A DNA stretch of 15,699 nt from Firmicutes bacterium UBA6226 (GCA_002441045.1 DJWQ01000249.1:1-15699); one strand, 5' to 3'. Shown: positions 1 to 6,950, numbered from the stretch's first letter. Made by a program: numbers and translations. The notes: a model not told the origin generated them from the sequence alone.

Positions 1-2
1 GT

Positions 3-659
3 TATACCTGTAATATTTGTGGTGGAGAGTTTACCTCTAAACAAGTAAAAACCTCTGCAGTACGTGCAAAAGAACGCAAAAAAGATTTTCACACATTATT
101 TTCAGGTGAAAATCCAACCTATTATGGTATTATCTGTTGTCCTAATTGTGGTTTTACCCAGTTTGAGAACGATTTTAAGAAAGAGTTAAGTGCAAAATGT
201 AAAACAGCCATACAAAATACAGTTACAAAAAACTGGAAGCCTCAAGATTTTACTGGTCAAAGAGATCTTCAAACAGCAATAAAAGTGCATTTAATTGCAC
301 TCGTTAATTATACGGTTATGCAAGCAAGCCATGCAACTATGGCGAAGTTACTTCTCAGGTTAACTTGGTTTTATGAAGAACTGGGAAGTGAAAGTGATAA
401 TAATAAATACAAGCAACTAGCACTTGAAGCGTTTATTAAAAGTTATGAATTGGAAAAACAAGACGATGAAGAGGGTAAAGAACTCGAGGTAATTTATCTA
501 ATCGGTGAACTGAATCGCCAGTTAGGGAATTATAAGGAAGCCATTAGATGGTATGAAATGGTTGTTCGACACGAATTTGCTTTTAAGAATCGACTTATAA
601 AAACGTACGCTAAGGATCAATGGGCATTGGCCGCTGAACAATATAACGCATCAAAATAA
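3..659 (+). CDS. DUF2225 family protein (5'-truncated by window edge)
   Basis: The reading frame is already open at base 3 and gives 218 residues, so the start codon lies outside the window. Two CxxC pairs are visible in the fragment, Cys3/Cys6 (YTCNICGG) and Cys46/Cys49 (CCPNCGF), probably four zinc ligands of a ribbon-like N-terminal part. The C-terminal half (about residues 95-215) is helical and charged, with repeat-like stretches such as EVIYLIGELNRQLGNYKEAIRWYEMVV that resemble a tetratricopeptide unit. This combination matches the DUF2225 family (PF09986) of Bacillota, whose role is not established; I assign no function. It ends 23 bp before the phosphatase gene, which has its own strong ribosome site, so the two are probably cotranscribed. 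A GTG codon at 285 opens the same frame but would drop the zinc ligands and is not the start. Confidence 0.8.
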   Translation, partial: YTCNICGGEFTSKQVKTSAVRAKERKKDFHTLFSGENPTYYGIICCPNCGFTQFENDFKKELSAKCKTAIQNTVTKNWKPQDFTGQRDLQTAIKVHLIALVNYTVMQASHATMAKLLLRLTWFYEELGSESDNNKYKQLALEAFIKSYELEKQDDEEGKELEVIYLIGELNRQLGNYKEAIRWYEMVVRHEFAFKNRLIKTYAKDQWALAAEQYNASK

Positions 660-682
660 CCAATTGACGTAAGGAGTAATTA

Positions 683-1279
683 ATGTTTATCTACTTAATT
701 CGACATGGCGAAACTTTTGCGAATGTAGCAAAAGAGTTTGCAGGTGTTACCGATGTAGCGTTAACTGAAAAGGGTAAGGAACAAGCGAAAGAAGCAATGT
801 CAAAGCTATCGAATGTTGCTTTTGATCATGTATATTGTTCTGATTTAATTAGGGCACATCATACTGCGCTAAAGATTTGCGAAGCGCAATCTATTCAACC
901 CATGCTTCTTAAAGACCTTAGAGAGATGAATTTTGGTATTTGGGAAGGCAAGACTTTTAAAGAAATTCAGAAATCAGACCCAGAGAGATTGAATTCTTGG
1001 TTTGTTGATTTTGAGAATTTTAAGGTTCCAGAAGGTGAAAGTGTTAAAGAGATGTTTGAACGCGTTACAAATGCGTATAAAAAAATCATAGAACCACATT
1101 CACTTGATTCTGATACTAAGATTGCAATTGTAGCTCACGGCGGGGTGATTCAAGCCTTGCTAAGTTTTTTGTGCTATGAAAATGAATCTGGCTATTGGAA
1201 ATTTAAAATTGACAATTGTGGTATTAATAAAATTGAATATGTCATGGGATATCCTGTTATCCAAGGGATTAACTTATAA
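683..1279 (+). CDS. Histidine phosphatase family protein (phosphoglycerate mutase-like)
   Basis: This 198-residue cytosolic protein belongs to the histidine phosphatase superfamily, in which a phosphohistidine intermediate transfers or hydrolyses phosphate. The catalytic LIRHGET motif is at residues 5-11 (nucleophile His8, with Arg7). The second phosphate-pocket arginine is Arg57 in SDLIRAHHT, the proton donor is probably Glu81 in LREMNFGIWEG, and the second catalytic histidine is His152 in VAHGG. The length and the F-G-x-W-E-G segment fit the small phosphatase branch (alpha-ribazole phosphatase CobC and GpmB/PhoE-like broad phosphatases) rather than the roughly 230-250-residue cofactor-dependent glycolytic mutase. 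No cobalamin gene is nearby, so the substrate cannot be named. AAGGAG at 671-676 sits 6 nt before the ATG. Family is certain, substrate unknown. Confidence 0.9.
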   Translation: MFIYLIRHGETFANVAKEFAGVTDVALTEKGKEQAKEAMSKLSNVAFDHVYCSDLIRAHHTALKICEAQSIQPMLLKDLREMNFGIWEGKTFKEIQKSDPERLNSWFVDFENFKVPEGESVKEMFERVTNAYKKIIEPHSLDSDTKIAIVAHGGVIQALLSFLCYENESGYWKFKIDNCGINKIEYVMGYPVIQGINL

Positions 1280-1337
1280 GAGGAGAGAATAGCCATATTT
1301 AATGAAGTTCATATGATATCTTTTTAGAGCGCTTAAC

Positions 1338-1377
1338 ATAAAAAATATGTCATGAAGCGATAAAAATATGTTATCAT
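1338..1377 (+). repeat. Two phased AT-rich direct repeats and possible promoter before cheX
   Basis: Near-identical units occupy 1338-1353 (ATAAAAAATATGTCAT) and 1360-1377 (ATAAAAATATGTTATCAT). The shared AAAAATATGT starts at 1341 and 1362, 21 bp or two helical turns apart. The second unit ends in TATCAT (1372-1377), which could serve as a -10 element, but no good -35 lies 16-18 bp upstream. They could be tandem binding sites for a regulator, or simply AT-rich spacer. There is no terminator between the phosphatase gene and cheX, so read-through is also possible. Confidence 0.35.
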
Positions 1378-1397
1378 ATGCATATACTAAATATAGA

Positions 1398-1403
1398 AGG
1401 AGG
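1398..1403 (+). promoter_or_regulatory. Ribosome binding site fixing the cheX start
   Basis: A perfect AGGAGG lies 7 nt before GTG 1411. An in-frame ATG at 1405 is only 1 nt from it and one at 1378 is upstream of it, so GTG 1411 is the preferred initiation codon. The resulting N-terminus, (M)KAEYINAFI, matches what I recall as typical for CheX. Confidence 0.8.
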
Positions 1404-1410
1404 AATGTCT

Positions 1411-1872
1411 GTGAAAGCTGAGTATATAAATGCTTTTATAAAAGCATCAACTGAAGTGCTGAATAACTTTGTCTCAGACAAGTTTAGTGTTGGAAGACCT
1501 TTAGTTAGATCGAATCCGTTTCCGACAAAAGAGATTGTCATCATACTTGGTATAACTGGTGATATAAAAGGTCAAGCGGTTTTTAGCTTAGACATTTCTA
1601 TGGCTAAAGCTATTGCATCGGGAATGATGATGGGCATGCCTGTTGAAGAGATAGATGAAATGGCAAAAAGTGCTTTATCTGAGCTAGGGAATATGATTAT
1701 GGGGAACTCAGCTACTTTGCTATTTAATGAAGGTACTAAAATAGACATCACACCGCCGTCTTTAGTAAAAGGCACTGATATTGAAATTTCGACTGCAGGT
1801 ATGGAGACCATCTGTGTGCCTCTTGTATCCGCTTCTGGAGATGTTGAGTTTGATATTGGAATAAAAGGTTAA
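1411..1872 (+). CDS. cheX: Chemotaxis protein CheX (CheY-P phosphatase)
   Basis: The product is 153 residues from GTG 1411, the usual size for CheX. The N-terminus MKAEYINAFIKAS and the E-x-x-N signature of the CheC/CheX/FliY phosphatase family are visible, with Glu91 and Asn94 in SELGNMIMGN on the long helix. These two residues are known in the family to position water for dephosphorylation of CheY-P. The C-terminal half alternates strands ending in VPLVSASGDVEFDIGI. CheX acts in the cytosol to end the chemotactic signal, and its presence suggests a motile organism or a CheY-like regulator. No other chemotaxis or flagellar gene is in the window, so this is an orphan locus. trmL follows after 12 bp. 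Family assignment is firm; the cognate response regulator is unknown. Confidence 0.88.
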   Translation: MKAEYINAFIKASTEVLNNFVSDKFSVGRPLVRSNPFPTKEIVIILGITGDIKGQAVFSLDISMAKAIASGMMMGMPVEEIDEMAKSALSELGNMIMGNSATLLFNEGTKIDITPPSLVKGTDIEISTAGMETICVPLVSASGDVEFDIGIKG

Positions 1873-1884
1873 TGGAGATTTTAA

Positions 1885-2352
1885 ATGATTAATATTGTTT
1901 TATATCAGCCAGAAATACCACCCAATACGGGAAATATAGCAAGAAGCTGTGCGATTACAGGTGCTAAGCTTCACCTTATTAAACCGCTTGGTTTTTCTTT
2001 GGATGATAAACATCTCAAGCGTGCTGGTCTAGATTATTGGGATTATCTTGATCTCGAGGTCCATGAAGACGAACATGCTTTTTTTGCGAAATATGGCAAA
2101 GAAAAATTGTATTTTGCTACAACTAAAGCGACAAAATATTATGATGAATGTCAGTTTGAACCAGATTGTTTTATCATTTTTGGAAGAGAAACTTCAGGTT
2201 TACCAGCTAGAATTCACGAGGCTTATCAAGAATCAAGATTTAAGATTCCGATGCGCAAAAATGAACATCTAAGAAGCTTAAATTTATCAAATTCTGTAGC
2301 CATCATATTATATGAAGCCTTGCGGCAGAATCAGTTTTTTGACTTGAAATGA
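1885..2352 (+). CDS. trmL: tRNA (cytidine(34)-2'-O)-methyltransferase TrmL
   Basis: This 155-residue SPOUT-class methyltransferase matches TrmL (YibK/CspR), which uses S-adenosylmethionine to 2'-O-methylate the wobble base of tRNA-Leu isoacceptors. Visible motifs in order are NTGNIAR (residues 14-20, motif 1), FGRETSGLP (99-107, motif 2) and IPM plus RSLNLSNSVAI (121-140, motif 3). The last two form the knotted SAM pocket. The length is full, with no extra RNA-binding domain, as expected for this minimal dimeric enzyme. TGGAG at 1873-1877 lies 7 nt before the ATG. The gene is 12 bp after cheX and is followed within 11 bp by a strong intrinsic terminator, so it ends this transcription unit. 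Confidence 0.93.
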   Translation: MINIVLYQPEIPPNTGNIARSCAITGAKLHLIKPLGFSLDDKHLKRAGLDYWDYLDLEVHEDEHAFFAKYGKEKLYFATTKATKYYDECQFEPDCFIIFGRETSGLPARIHEAYQESRFKIPMRKNEHLRSLNLSNSVAIILYEALRQNQFFDLK

Positions 2353-2362
2353 TTGATTTAAT

Positions 2363-2393
2363 CACTGCACGGGGACGTGTGGTGTTTTTTTTT
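2363..2393 (+). terminator. Intrinsic terminator after trmL
   Basis: CACTGCACG (2363-2371) pairs with CGTGTGGTG (2376-2384) around a GGGA loop. The stem has 9 pairs, two of them G-U, and is followed directly by nine T residues (2385-2393). This is a textbook Rho-independent terminator. Confidence 0.9.
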
Positions 2394-2415
2394 AATAAAA
2401 TATAGAGAATTCATT

Positions 2416-2430
2416 AAGGAGAATAAGGAG
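2416..2430 (+). promoter_or_regulatory. Tandem Shine-Dalgarno sites before the Na/Pi transporter
   Basis: AAGGAG occurs twice, at 2416-2421 and 2425-2430, as part of a 9-bp direct repeat. The second copy is 6 nt before ATG 2437 and selects that codon. The longer frame from GTG 2377 begins inside the trmL terminator stem and is rejected. Confidence 0.75.
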
Positions 2431-2436
2431 AAAAAG

Positions 2437-4089
2437 ATGGGATTTTCTACTGAAGCAATATTGGCGATACTTATGCCACTACTTGGGGGTTTAGGTTTAT
2501 TTCTTTATGGGATGACTGTAATGAGCGAGGGACTTGAAAAGTCTGCAGGTAACCGTCTAGAGAAAATAATCGAAAAGTTATCAGGTAATGTTTTTAAAGG
2601 TGTTCTAATGGGAGCGCTTGTTACAGTTGTTATTCAAAGTTCATCAGCAACAACAGTAATGGTTGTGGGCTTTGTTAATGCAGGAATTATGAGCCTAACA
2701 CAAGCGATCGGTGTAATTATGGGGGCCAATATCGGTACGACGATTACAGCGCAATTGGTCTCGATCGATTTAACGATGCTTGCGCCAATTGCTATCGCAA
2801 TAGGTGTTGGAATCAAGCTCTTTTCAAAGAAAAACAAACAAATCATCCTTGGTGAAATTATCCTAGGTTTTGGTATATTGTTTTTAGGTATGGAGTTGAT
2901 GAAAGATGCATTAAAACCGCTTAGAGAGTATGAAGGCTTTGTCGTTATGATCAAATCAATAGGTGCTGGGACACTTGTTGGCTCTATAAAAGGCTTTTTA
3001 ATCGGTTTACTCGTAACAGCTGTAGTTCAAAGCTCATCGGCGACTACTGGTATAATGGTTGCCTTAGCTGCAACGGGTGCACTTCCAATTGAAGCAGCAT
3101 TCCCGATGCTATTAGGTACAAATGTTGGCACATGCGTGACAGCATTGTTATCTTCTGTAAGTGCAAACCGCACCGCTAAAAGAGCTGCTGTTATGCATCT
3201 TATGTTTAATGTACTAGGTACTTTAATCTTCTTTGCAGCATTCTCAGGGATGACGATAAAAGTAGTTACAAGCATTAGTAGCGATCCAGCAAGACAACTT
3301 GCTAATGCGCATACTTTATTTAATGTGATGAATACATTAATTCTCTTACCGTTCGCTGGACTTATTGTTAAGAGTGTTAATATTTTAATACCAATAACTC
3401 AAGAAGAGAAAGAAGCGACAACTTATGGTATTAAATACCTTGATGAGCGTATATTAGAAACGCCAACCATCGCTTTAGGACAAGTGGTTAAAGAGGTACT
3501 CCACATGGGTAATCTCGCAAAAATTTCTCTTGAAAGTGCGATTTATGCTCTAAAAAATAACGATCAGAAGAGCATTGAGAAGACTTTTAAAATTGAAAAA
3601 ACCATTAATACACTTGAACGAGAAATCAGTGAATATTTAATAAAACTATCCAATACATCGATTGATAACGATGATAGAAAAATCATAGACGGCTTGTTTA
3701 GCACCATCAACGATATCGAGCGCGTTGGTGACCATGCGGATAATATCGCTGAACTGGCACTCTATAAAATAGACAATACAGTGCACTTTTCTGACAAAGC
3801 AGTTGTGGAACTTGATGAAATGACACTTAAAGTAATTGAGGCTTACGAACTTTCACTCGAAGCGATGAAAGAAGAAAATCGATACAAAGCACAAAAAGTG
3901 GTTGAAATCGAAGGCGTTGTTGATGAAATGGAAAAAACACTTAGAAAGAAACACATTACTCGCCTTAATGAAGGCAGATGTGAAACAAGTTCTGGTATTA
4001 TATTCTTAGATATGTTGAGTAATCTAGAAAGAATTTCAGATCACTCTTCAAATATTGCATTAGCTGTTTTAGATGTATCTGAACACTAG
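2437..4089 (+). CDS. Na/Pi cotransporter family protein with PhoU-like C-terminal domain
   Basis: This 550-residue membrane protein resembles YjbB/NptA-type sodium-phosphate cotransporters. Two inverted Na_Pi_cotrans repeats (PF02690) are visible, each with the QSSSATT hallmark (residues 67-73 and 198-204) followed by a GANIGTT/GTNVGTC segment (96-102 and 227-233). Hydrophobic helices fill roughly residues 5-320. The C-terminal part (about 350-545) is hydrophilic and helical, with a PhoU-like pattern including INDIERVGDHADNIAE and LSNLERISDHSSNIAL. PhoU domains in this family are thought to regulate transport or bind metal. The start is ATG 2437, set by a Shine-Dalgarno 6 nt upstream. I see no convincing promoter after the preceding terminator. 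The stop codon overlaps the trxB ribosome site, which suggests coexpression with trxB-trxA. Direction and ion coupling are inferred from the family only. Confidence 0.92.
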   Translation: MGFSTEAILAILMPLLGGLGLFLYGMTVMSEGLEKSAGNRLEKIIEKLSGNVFKGVLMGALVTVVIQSSSATTVMVVGFVNAGIMSLTQAIGVIMGANIGTTITAQLVSIDLTMLAPIAIAIGVGIKLFSKKNKQIILGEIILGFGILFLGMELMKDALKPLREYEGFVVMIKSIGAGTLVGSIKGFLIGLLVTAVVQSSSATTGIMVALAATGALPIEAAFPMLLGTNVGTCVTALLSSVSANRTAKRAAVMHLMFNVLGTLIFFAAFSGMTIKVVTSISSDPARQLANAHTLFNVMNTLILLPFAGLIVKSVNILIPITQEEKEATTYGIKYLDERILETPTIALGQVVKEVLHMGNLAKISLESAIYALKNNDQKSIEKTFKIEKTINTLEREISEYLIKLSNTSIDNDDRKIIDGLFSTINDIERVGDHADNIAELALYKIDNTVHFSDKAVVELDEMTLKVIEAYELSLEAMKEENRYKAQKVVEIEGVVDEMEKTLRKKHITRLNEGRCETSSGIIFLDMLSNLERISDHSSNIALAVLDVSEH

Positions 4090-4098
4090 GAGGCAAAA

Positions 4099-5043
4099 AT
4101 GGATAAAATTTATGATGTAATTATTATTGGTTCAGGACCCGCTGGTCTTTCTGCAGGTCTTTATGCAGCAAGAGCTAAAATGACGACTTTGATTTTGGAA
4201 AAAGATAAGACTGGTGGTCAGATTTCAGGAACAGAAGAGGTTGCAAATTACCCTGGGTCAATTCGTGAAGCGACTGGTCCTTCACTTGTTGCGCGAATGG
4301 TAGAGCAAGTTGAAGCTTTTGGAGCTGAAAGAGTAAGAGCAGATGTAACTGCTGTCGATCTCGAAGGTAAAGTCAAAAAGCTTGTGACATCAAAGGGCGA
4401 CTTATTCGCTAAGTCAGTCATCTTAGCATTAGGTGCAAAACCAAGATTGCTCGGTGTACCAAATGAAAAGCTTTTAACAGGTAAAGGCGTTTCTTATTGT
4501 GCGACTTGTGATGCTGAATTCTTTACAGATTTAGAAGTAGTCGTGTTTGGAGGCGGTGATACAGCTTTGGAAGAAGCTATGTTTATTGCAAAGTTTGCTA
4601 AAAAGGTTACAGTAGTTCATAGAAGAGATACTTTTAGAGCTGCAAAGTCAATTGTTGAAAAAGCAATGGCGCACCCTAAACTTGAGTTCGTTTATGATTC
4701 GGTTGCCACACAGATCATTGGAGAAGGCATGGTACAAGGTGTAGAGATTAAAAATATCAAGACTGAAGAAGTAAAGCAGATTATGGCCGATCCAAATGAT
4801 GGACTGTTAGGTGTGTTCGTATTTGTAGGCTATCTTCCTGAAACTGAATTGGTCAAAGACATAGTAACTGTAGATCAAGCGGGTTATATCGTTACTGATG
4901 AAAATATGAAAACTAAAATTCCAGGCGTATTTGCGGCTGGTGATGTTCGTGCAAAATCTTTGAGACAGGTCGTAACAGCGGCTGCTGATGGTGCTATTGC
5001 AGCAGTTCAAGCTGAAAAATACGTAGACGCTTTGGAGGAATAG
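4099..5043 (+). CDS. trxB: Thioredoxin-disulfide reductase TrxB
   Basis: A 314-residue flavoprotein of the low-molecular-weight thioredoxin reductase type. It has the N-terminal FAD-binding motif GSGPAGLSAG (residues 11-20), the redox-active CATC (Cys134/Cys137), the second dinucleotide motif GGGDTALEEA (151-160) and the C-terminal FAD motif GVFAAGDVR (276-284). HRRDTFRAAK (174-183) keeps the basic residues typical of NADPH-binding enzymes, which argues for NADPH rather than ferredoxin as donor. The enzyme reduces the thioredoxin encoded immediately downstream. The ribosome site AGGAGG (4088-4093) overlaps the stop codon of the transporter gene, and the next gene starts only 2 bp after this one. 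Translational coupling along transporter-trxB-trxA is likely. Confidence 0.95.
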   Translation: MDKIYDVIIIGSGPAGLSAGLYAARAKMTTLILEKDKTGGQISGTEEVANYPGSIREATGPSLVARMVEQVEAFGAERVRADVTAVDLEGKVKKLVTSKGDLFAKSVILALGAKPRLLGVPNEKLLTGKGVSYCATCDAEFFTDLEVVVFGGGDTALEEAMFIAKFAKKVTVVHRRDTFRAAKSIVEKAMAHPKLEFVYDSVATQIIGEGMVQGVEIKNIKTEEVKQIMADPNDGLLGVFVFVGYLPETELVKDIVTVDQAGYIVTDENMKTKIPGVFAAGDVRAKSLRQVVTAAADGAIAAVQAEKYVDALEE

Positions 5044-5045
5044 AT

Positions 5046-5363
5046 ATGTTAGTTTTAGACAAAGAGAATTTTGAATCAGAAGTACTTAAAGCAGAAGGTG
5101 TTGTTATCGTTGATTTCTGGGGAGAAGGATGCGAGCCTTGTAAAGCACTTATGCCAGATTTCGAAGCACTTGAAGATGAATTTCAAGGAAAAGTAACATT
5201 TGGGAAACTGAACACAACACAGGAAAGAAGATTGGCAATTAGTCAGCGTGTACTTGGTTTACCGACGATCGTATTATACAAAAATGGTCAAAGAATGGGC
5301 GAATGTACTAGAGATTCGGCGAATGTCGAAGGTATAAAAGCTTTAATTTCAGCAAATATTTAA
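5046..5363 (+). CDS. trxA: Thioredoxin with atypical GCEPC active site
   Basis: A 105-residue single-domain thioredoxin, the usual length. The fold landmarks are present: VIVDFW before the active site and the cis-proline in GLPTI (Pro73). The active site reads FWGEGCEPCK (Cys29, Cys32) instead of the standard WCGPC, so Trp-28 is Gly and the CxxC dipeptide is Glu-Pro. From memory, thioredoxins coupled to glycine, sarcosine and betaine reductases in amino-acid-fermenting clostridia carry this kind of G-C-(V/E)-P-C site. No grd gene is in the window. The start ATG is preceded by GGAGG inside the 3' end of trxB. It is the electron carrier paired with TrxB. Identity is certain; the link to a selenoprotein reductase is inference. 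Confidence 0.93.
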   Translation: MLVLDKENFESEVLKAEGVVIVDFWGEGCEPCKALMPDFEALEDEFQGKVTFGKLNTTQERRLAISQRVLGLPTIVLYKNGQRMGECTRDSANVEGIKALISANI

Positions 5364-5396
5364 TAAATTGAAATTTTAGATAAAGTCAACAAATTA

Positions 5397-5432
5397 TTGT
5401 AAGCGTGTTTGAATATTCAAACGGGCTTGCAA
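5397..5432 (+). terminator. 36-nt near-perfect palindrome after trxA, possible terminator
   Basis: Positions 5397-5414 pair with 5415-5432. The 18-bp arms have one G-G mismatch and two G-U pairs, and the core GTTTGAAT/ATTCAAAC is perfect. The hairpin lies 33 bp past the trxA stop. The downstream tract GATTGTTTG is only weakly U-rich, so it may be an inefficient terminator, a transcript-stabilising 3' end, or a DNA-level binding site. Confidence 0.45.
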
Positions 5433-5643
5433 GATTGTTTGTATAATTATCACATATATCATGCAAAAGGCGAACTTTATAAAAGTGTTTTTGTGTTAGG
5501 TTTTCATATAGAAATTTATTGGTTTTTGCATTCGAAAATTCTAACAATTCTGATTGAAGTATTTATACAAAAGCTAGTAAGACTTGATGTTGTAGTTAGC
5601 TCAAAAAAACTATATATTTCAACTACCGCAATATTAAATGTTG

Positions 5644-5672
5644 TTGTAATTTGAAGTGGATAACGATATAAT
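5644..5672 (+). promoter_or_regulatory. SigA-type promoter of the nucleoside ABC operon
   Basis: TTGTAA (5644-5649), a 17-bp spacer and a perfect TATAAT (5667-5672) predict a start near 5679. The leader would be about 40 nt and contains a small GNRA-type hairpin (GAC-GCAA-GTC, around 5681-5690). The GGAGG ribosome site (5708-5712) is 7 nt before ATG 5720. Confidence 0.8.
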
Positions 5673-5719
5673 TATTTCGAAGACGCAAGTCGAATGAATT
5701 TATTAGTGGAGGTTTTACA

Positions 5720-6856
5720 ATGAAAAAAGTATTGTTGATTGCTCTATCGCTTATTTTAGTATTAAGCATGGTAGGCTGTGGTCAAAAATCAGACGACGGT
5801 ACTTATGAGATCGCGTTGATTACTGACAAAGGTAATATCGATGACAAATCATTTAACCAAGGTGCTTGGGAAGGTGTTAAAGCTTATGCTGAAGAACACA
5901 AAATTTCTCACACTTATATCAAACCAGAAGAAGCATCAGATGCTGGCTATTTAGCTGCAATTGATTTAGCTGTTACTGGTGGCGCTAAAATTATCGTAAC
6001 ACCTGGTTTCTTATTTGAGGTTCCAATCTACGAAGCTCAAACAAAGTATCCAGAAGTAAAATTCATCCTTCTTGATGGTGCACCACATACTGCTGATTAC
6101 TCTACATTCGAAACAAAAGAAAACGTTGCTTCTGTAATGTATTCTGAAGAGCAATCAGGTTACCTTGCTGGTTATGCAGCTGTTAAAGATGGTATGACTG
6201 ATTTAGGTTTCATGGGTGGTATGGCTGTACCGGCAGTTCAAGCATTCGGTTACGGTTACCTTCAAGGTGCTGAAGCTGCTGCTGCTGAACTTGGTTTAGC
6301 TGATGGCGCTGTAAAAGTAACTTACCACTATACTGGTAACTTCGAAGAAAACGATACAAACAAAGCAACTGCAAGAACGATGTACCAAGAAGGCGTTCAA
6401 GCGATCTTTGCTTGTGGTGGTTCTGTAGGTAAATCAGTTATGTCAGCAGCTACTGAAGCTGGTGCAAAAGTAATCGGCGTTGACGTTGACCAAAGATACG
6501 ATTCAGAAACAGTTATCACTTCTGCAACAAAAGGTCTTTCTGCTTCTGTAGTTCAAGTTTTAGATGCTATCTACAACGATGGTTGGGCAACTTACTCTGG
6601 AAAAACAACTTACTTCAATGCAGCTAATAACGGTGTTGGTCTTCCAACAGAAGTTATCGGTGATGCTAATGGTAACGCTTTTGACAGATTCGCTTCATTT
6701 GACAAAGCTGCTTACGATGCAATCTTCGCTAAGTTAGCTGATGGTTCTGTTACACCTATCAGAACAATTACAGTTGCTGATGCAAGTGGTGTTGCTACTG
6801 CTGATGAATTAACATCTGCATTAAACCTTGTTAAGGTTGCTGTAACTACTAGATAA
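5720..6856 (+). CDS. nupN: BMP family nucleoside-binding lipoprotein of an ABC importer
   Basis: A 378-residue exported lipoprotein. Residues 1-19 form a signal peptide (MKK then a hydrophobic core) ending in the lipobox SMVGC, with Cys20 as the lipid-anchored residue. The mature part begins EIALITDKGNIDDKSFNQGAWEG, typical of the basic membrane protein (BMP/TmpC/PnrA/Med) family of periplasmic-type binding proteins, and later has KVIGVDVDQ. Family members with known ligands bind purine nucleosides, and the gene order binding protein-ATPase-permease-permease matches Bacillus subtilis nupNOPQ (yufNOPQ), which imports guanosine and other nucleosides. The codon choice is GCT/GTT/AAC-rich and even, suggesting strong expression. 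It has its own good promoter and is separated from the ATPase gene by a terminator. The exact ligand is inferred. Confidence 0.92.
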   Translation: MKKVLLIALSLILVLSMVGCGQKSDDGTYEIALITDKGNIDDKSFNQGAWEGVKAYAEEHKISHTYIKPEEASDAGYLAAIDLAVTGGAKIIVTPGFLFEVPIYEAQTKYPEVKFILLDGAPHTADYSTFETKENVASVMYSEEQSGYLAGYAAVKDGMTDLGFMGGMAVPAVQAFGYGYLQGAEAAAAELGLADGAVKVTYHYTGNFEENDTNKATARTMYQEGVQAIFACGGSVGKSVMSAATEAGAKVIGVDVDQRYDSETVITSATKGLSASVVQVLDAIYNDGWATYSGKTTYFNAANNGVGLPTEVIGDANGNAFDRFASFDKAAYDAIFAKLADGSVTPIRTITVADASGVATADELTSALNLVKVAVTTR

Positions 6857-6916
6857 TAAGAACGATTTAGTACTCGACATAATGCGTCAGCCTTATGCTT
6901 GTATGTGATTCTTGAT

Positions 6917-6950
6917 GGGGGGAGGCTTTAGGTTTCCCCCTGTTTTTTTT
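6917..6950 (+). terminator. Intrinsic terminator between nupN and nupO
   Basis: GGGGGA (6918-6923) pairs with TCCCCC (6935-6940). The stem can be extended by two G-U pairs, and eight T residues follow at 6943-6950. It lies about 60 bp after nupN and about 160 bp before nupO. I found no convincing promoter between it and nupO, so it probably acts as a partial terminator that lowers expression of nupOPQ relative to nupN. Confidence 0.85.

Larger units (their letters stand above)
5364..5719 (+). other. 356-bp AT-rich intergenic region between trxA and nupN
   Basis: It holds the trxA-distal palindrome (5397-5432), an isolated TATAAT (5442-5447) without a matching -35, the nupN promoter (5644-5672), and between them about 190 bp of AT-rich sequence in which I recognise nothing. 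I do not see a purine-riboswitch core. An open frame at 5409-5654 has no ribosome site and low-complexity hydrophobic content and is not annotated as a gene. Confidence 0.6.

Noticed and set aside
1280..1316. AGGAG-like site after the phosphatase gene, suggesting a small peptide
   Set aside because: The ATG at 1302 is followed by only three more sense codons before a stop, so no plausible gene is present.
2377..2436. Upstream GTG extension of the Na/Pi transporter
   Set aside because: The codon lies inside the trmL terminator stem, the T-tract would be translated, and a strong Shine-Dalgarno serves ATG 2437.
5409..5654. 81-codon open frame between trxA and nupN
   Set aside because: It has no ribosome site, starts inside the palindrome, ends at the nupN promoter, and encodes an uneven hydrophobic sequence resembling no family I know.
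5673..5719. Possible riboswitch in the nupN leader
   Set aside because: The leader is only about 40 nt with one tiny hairpin, too short for a purine riboswitch, and I see no conserved purine core.
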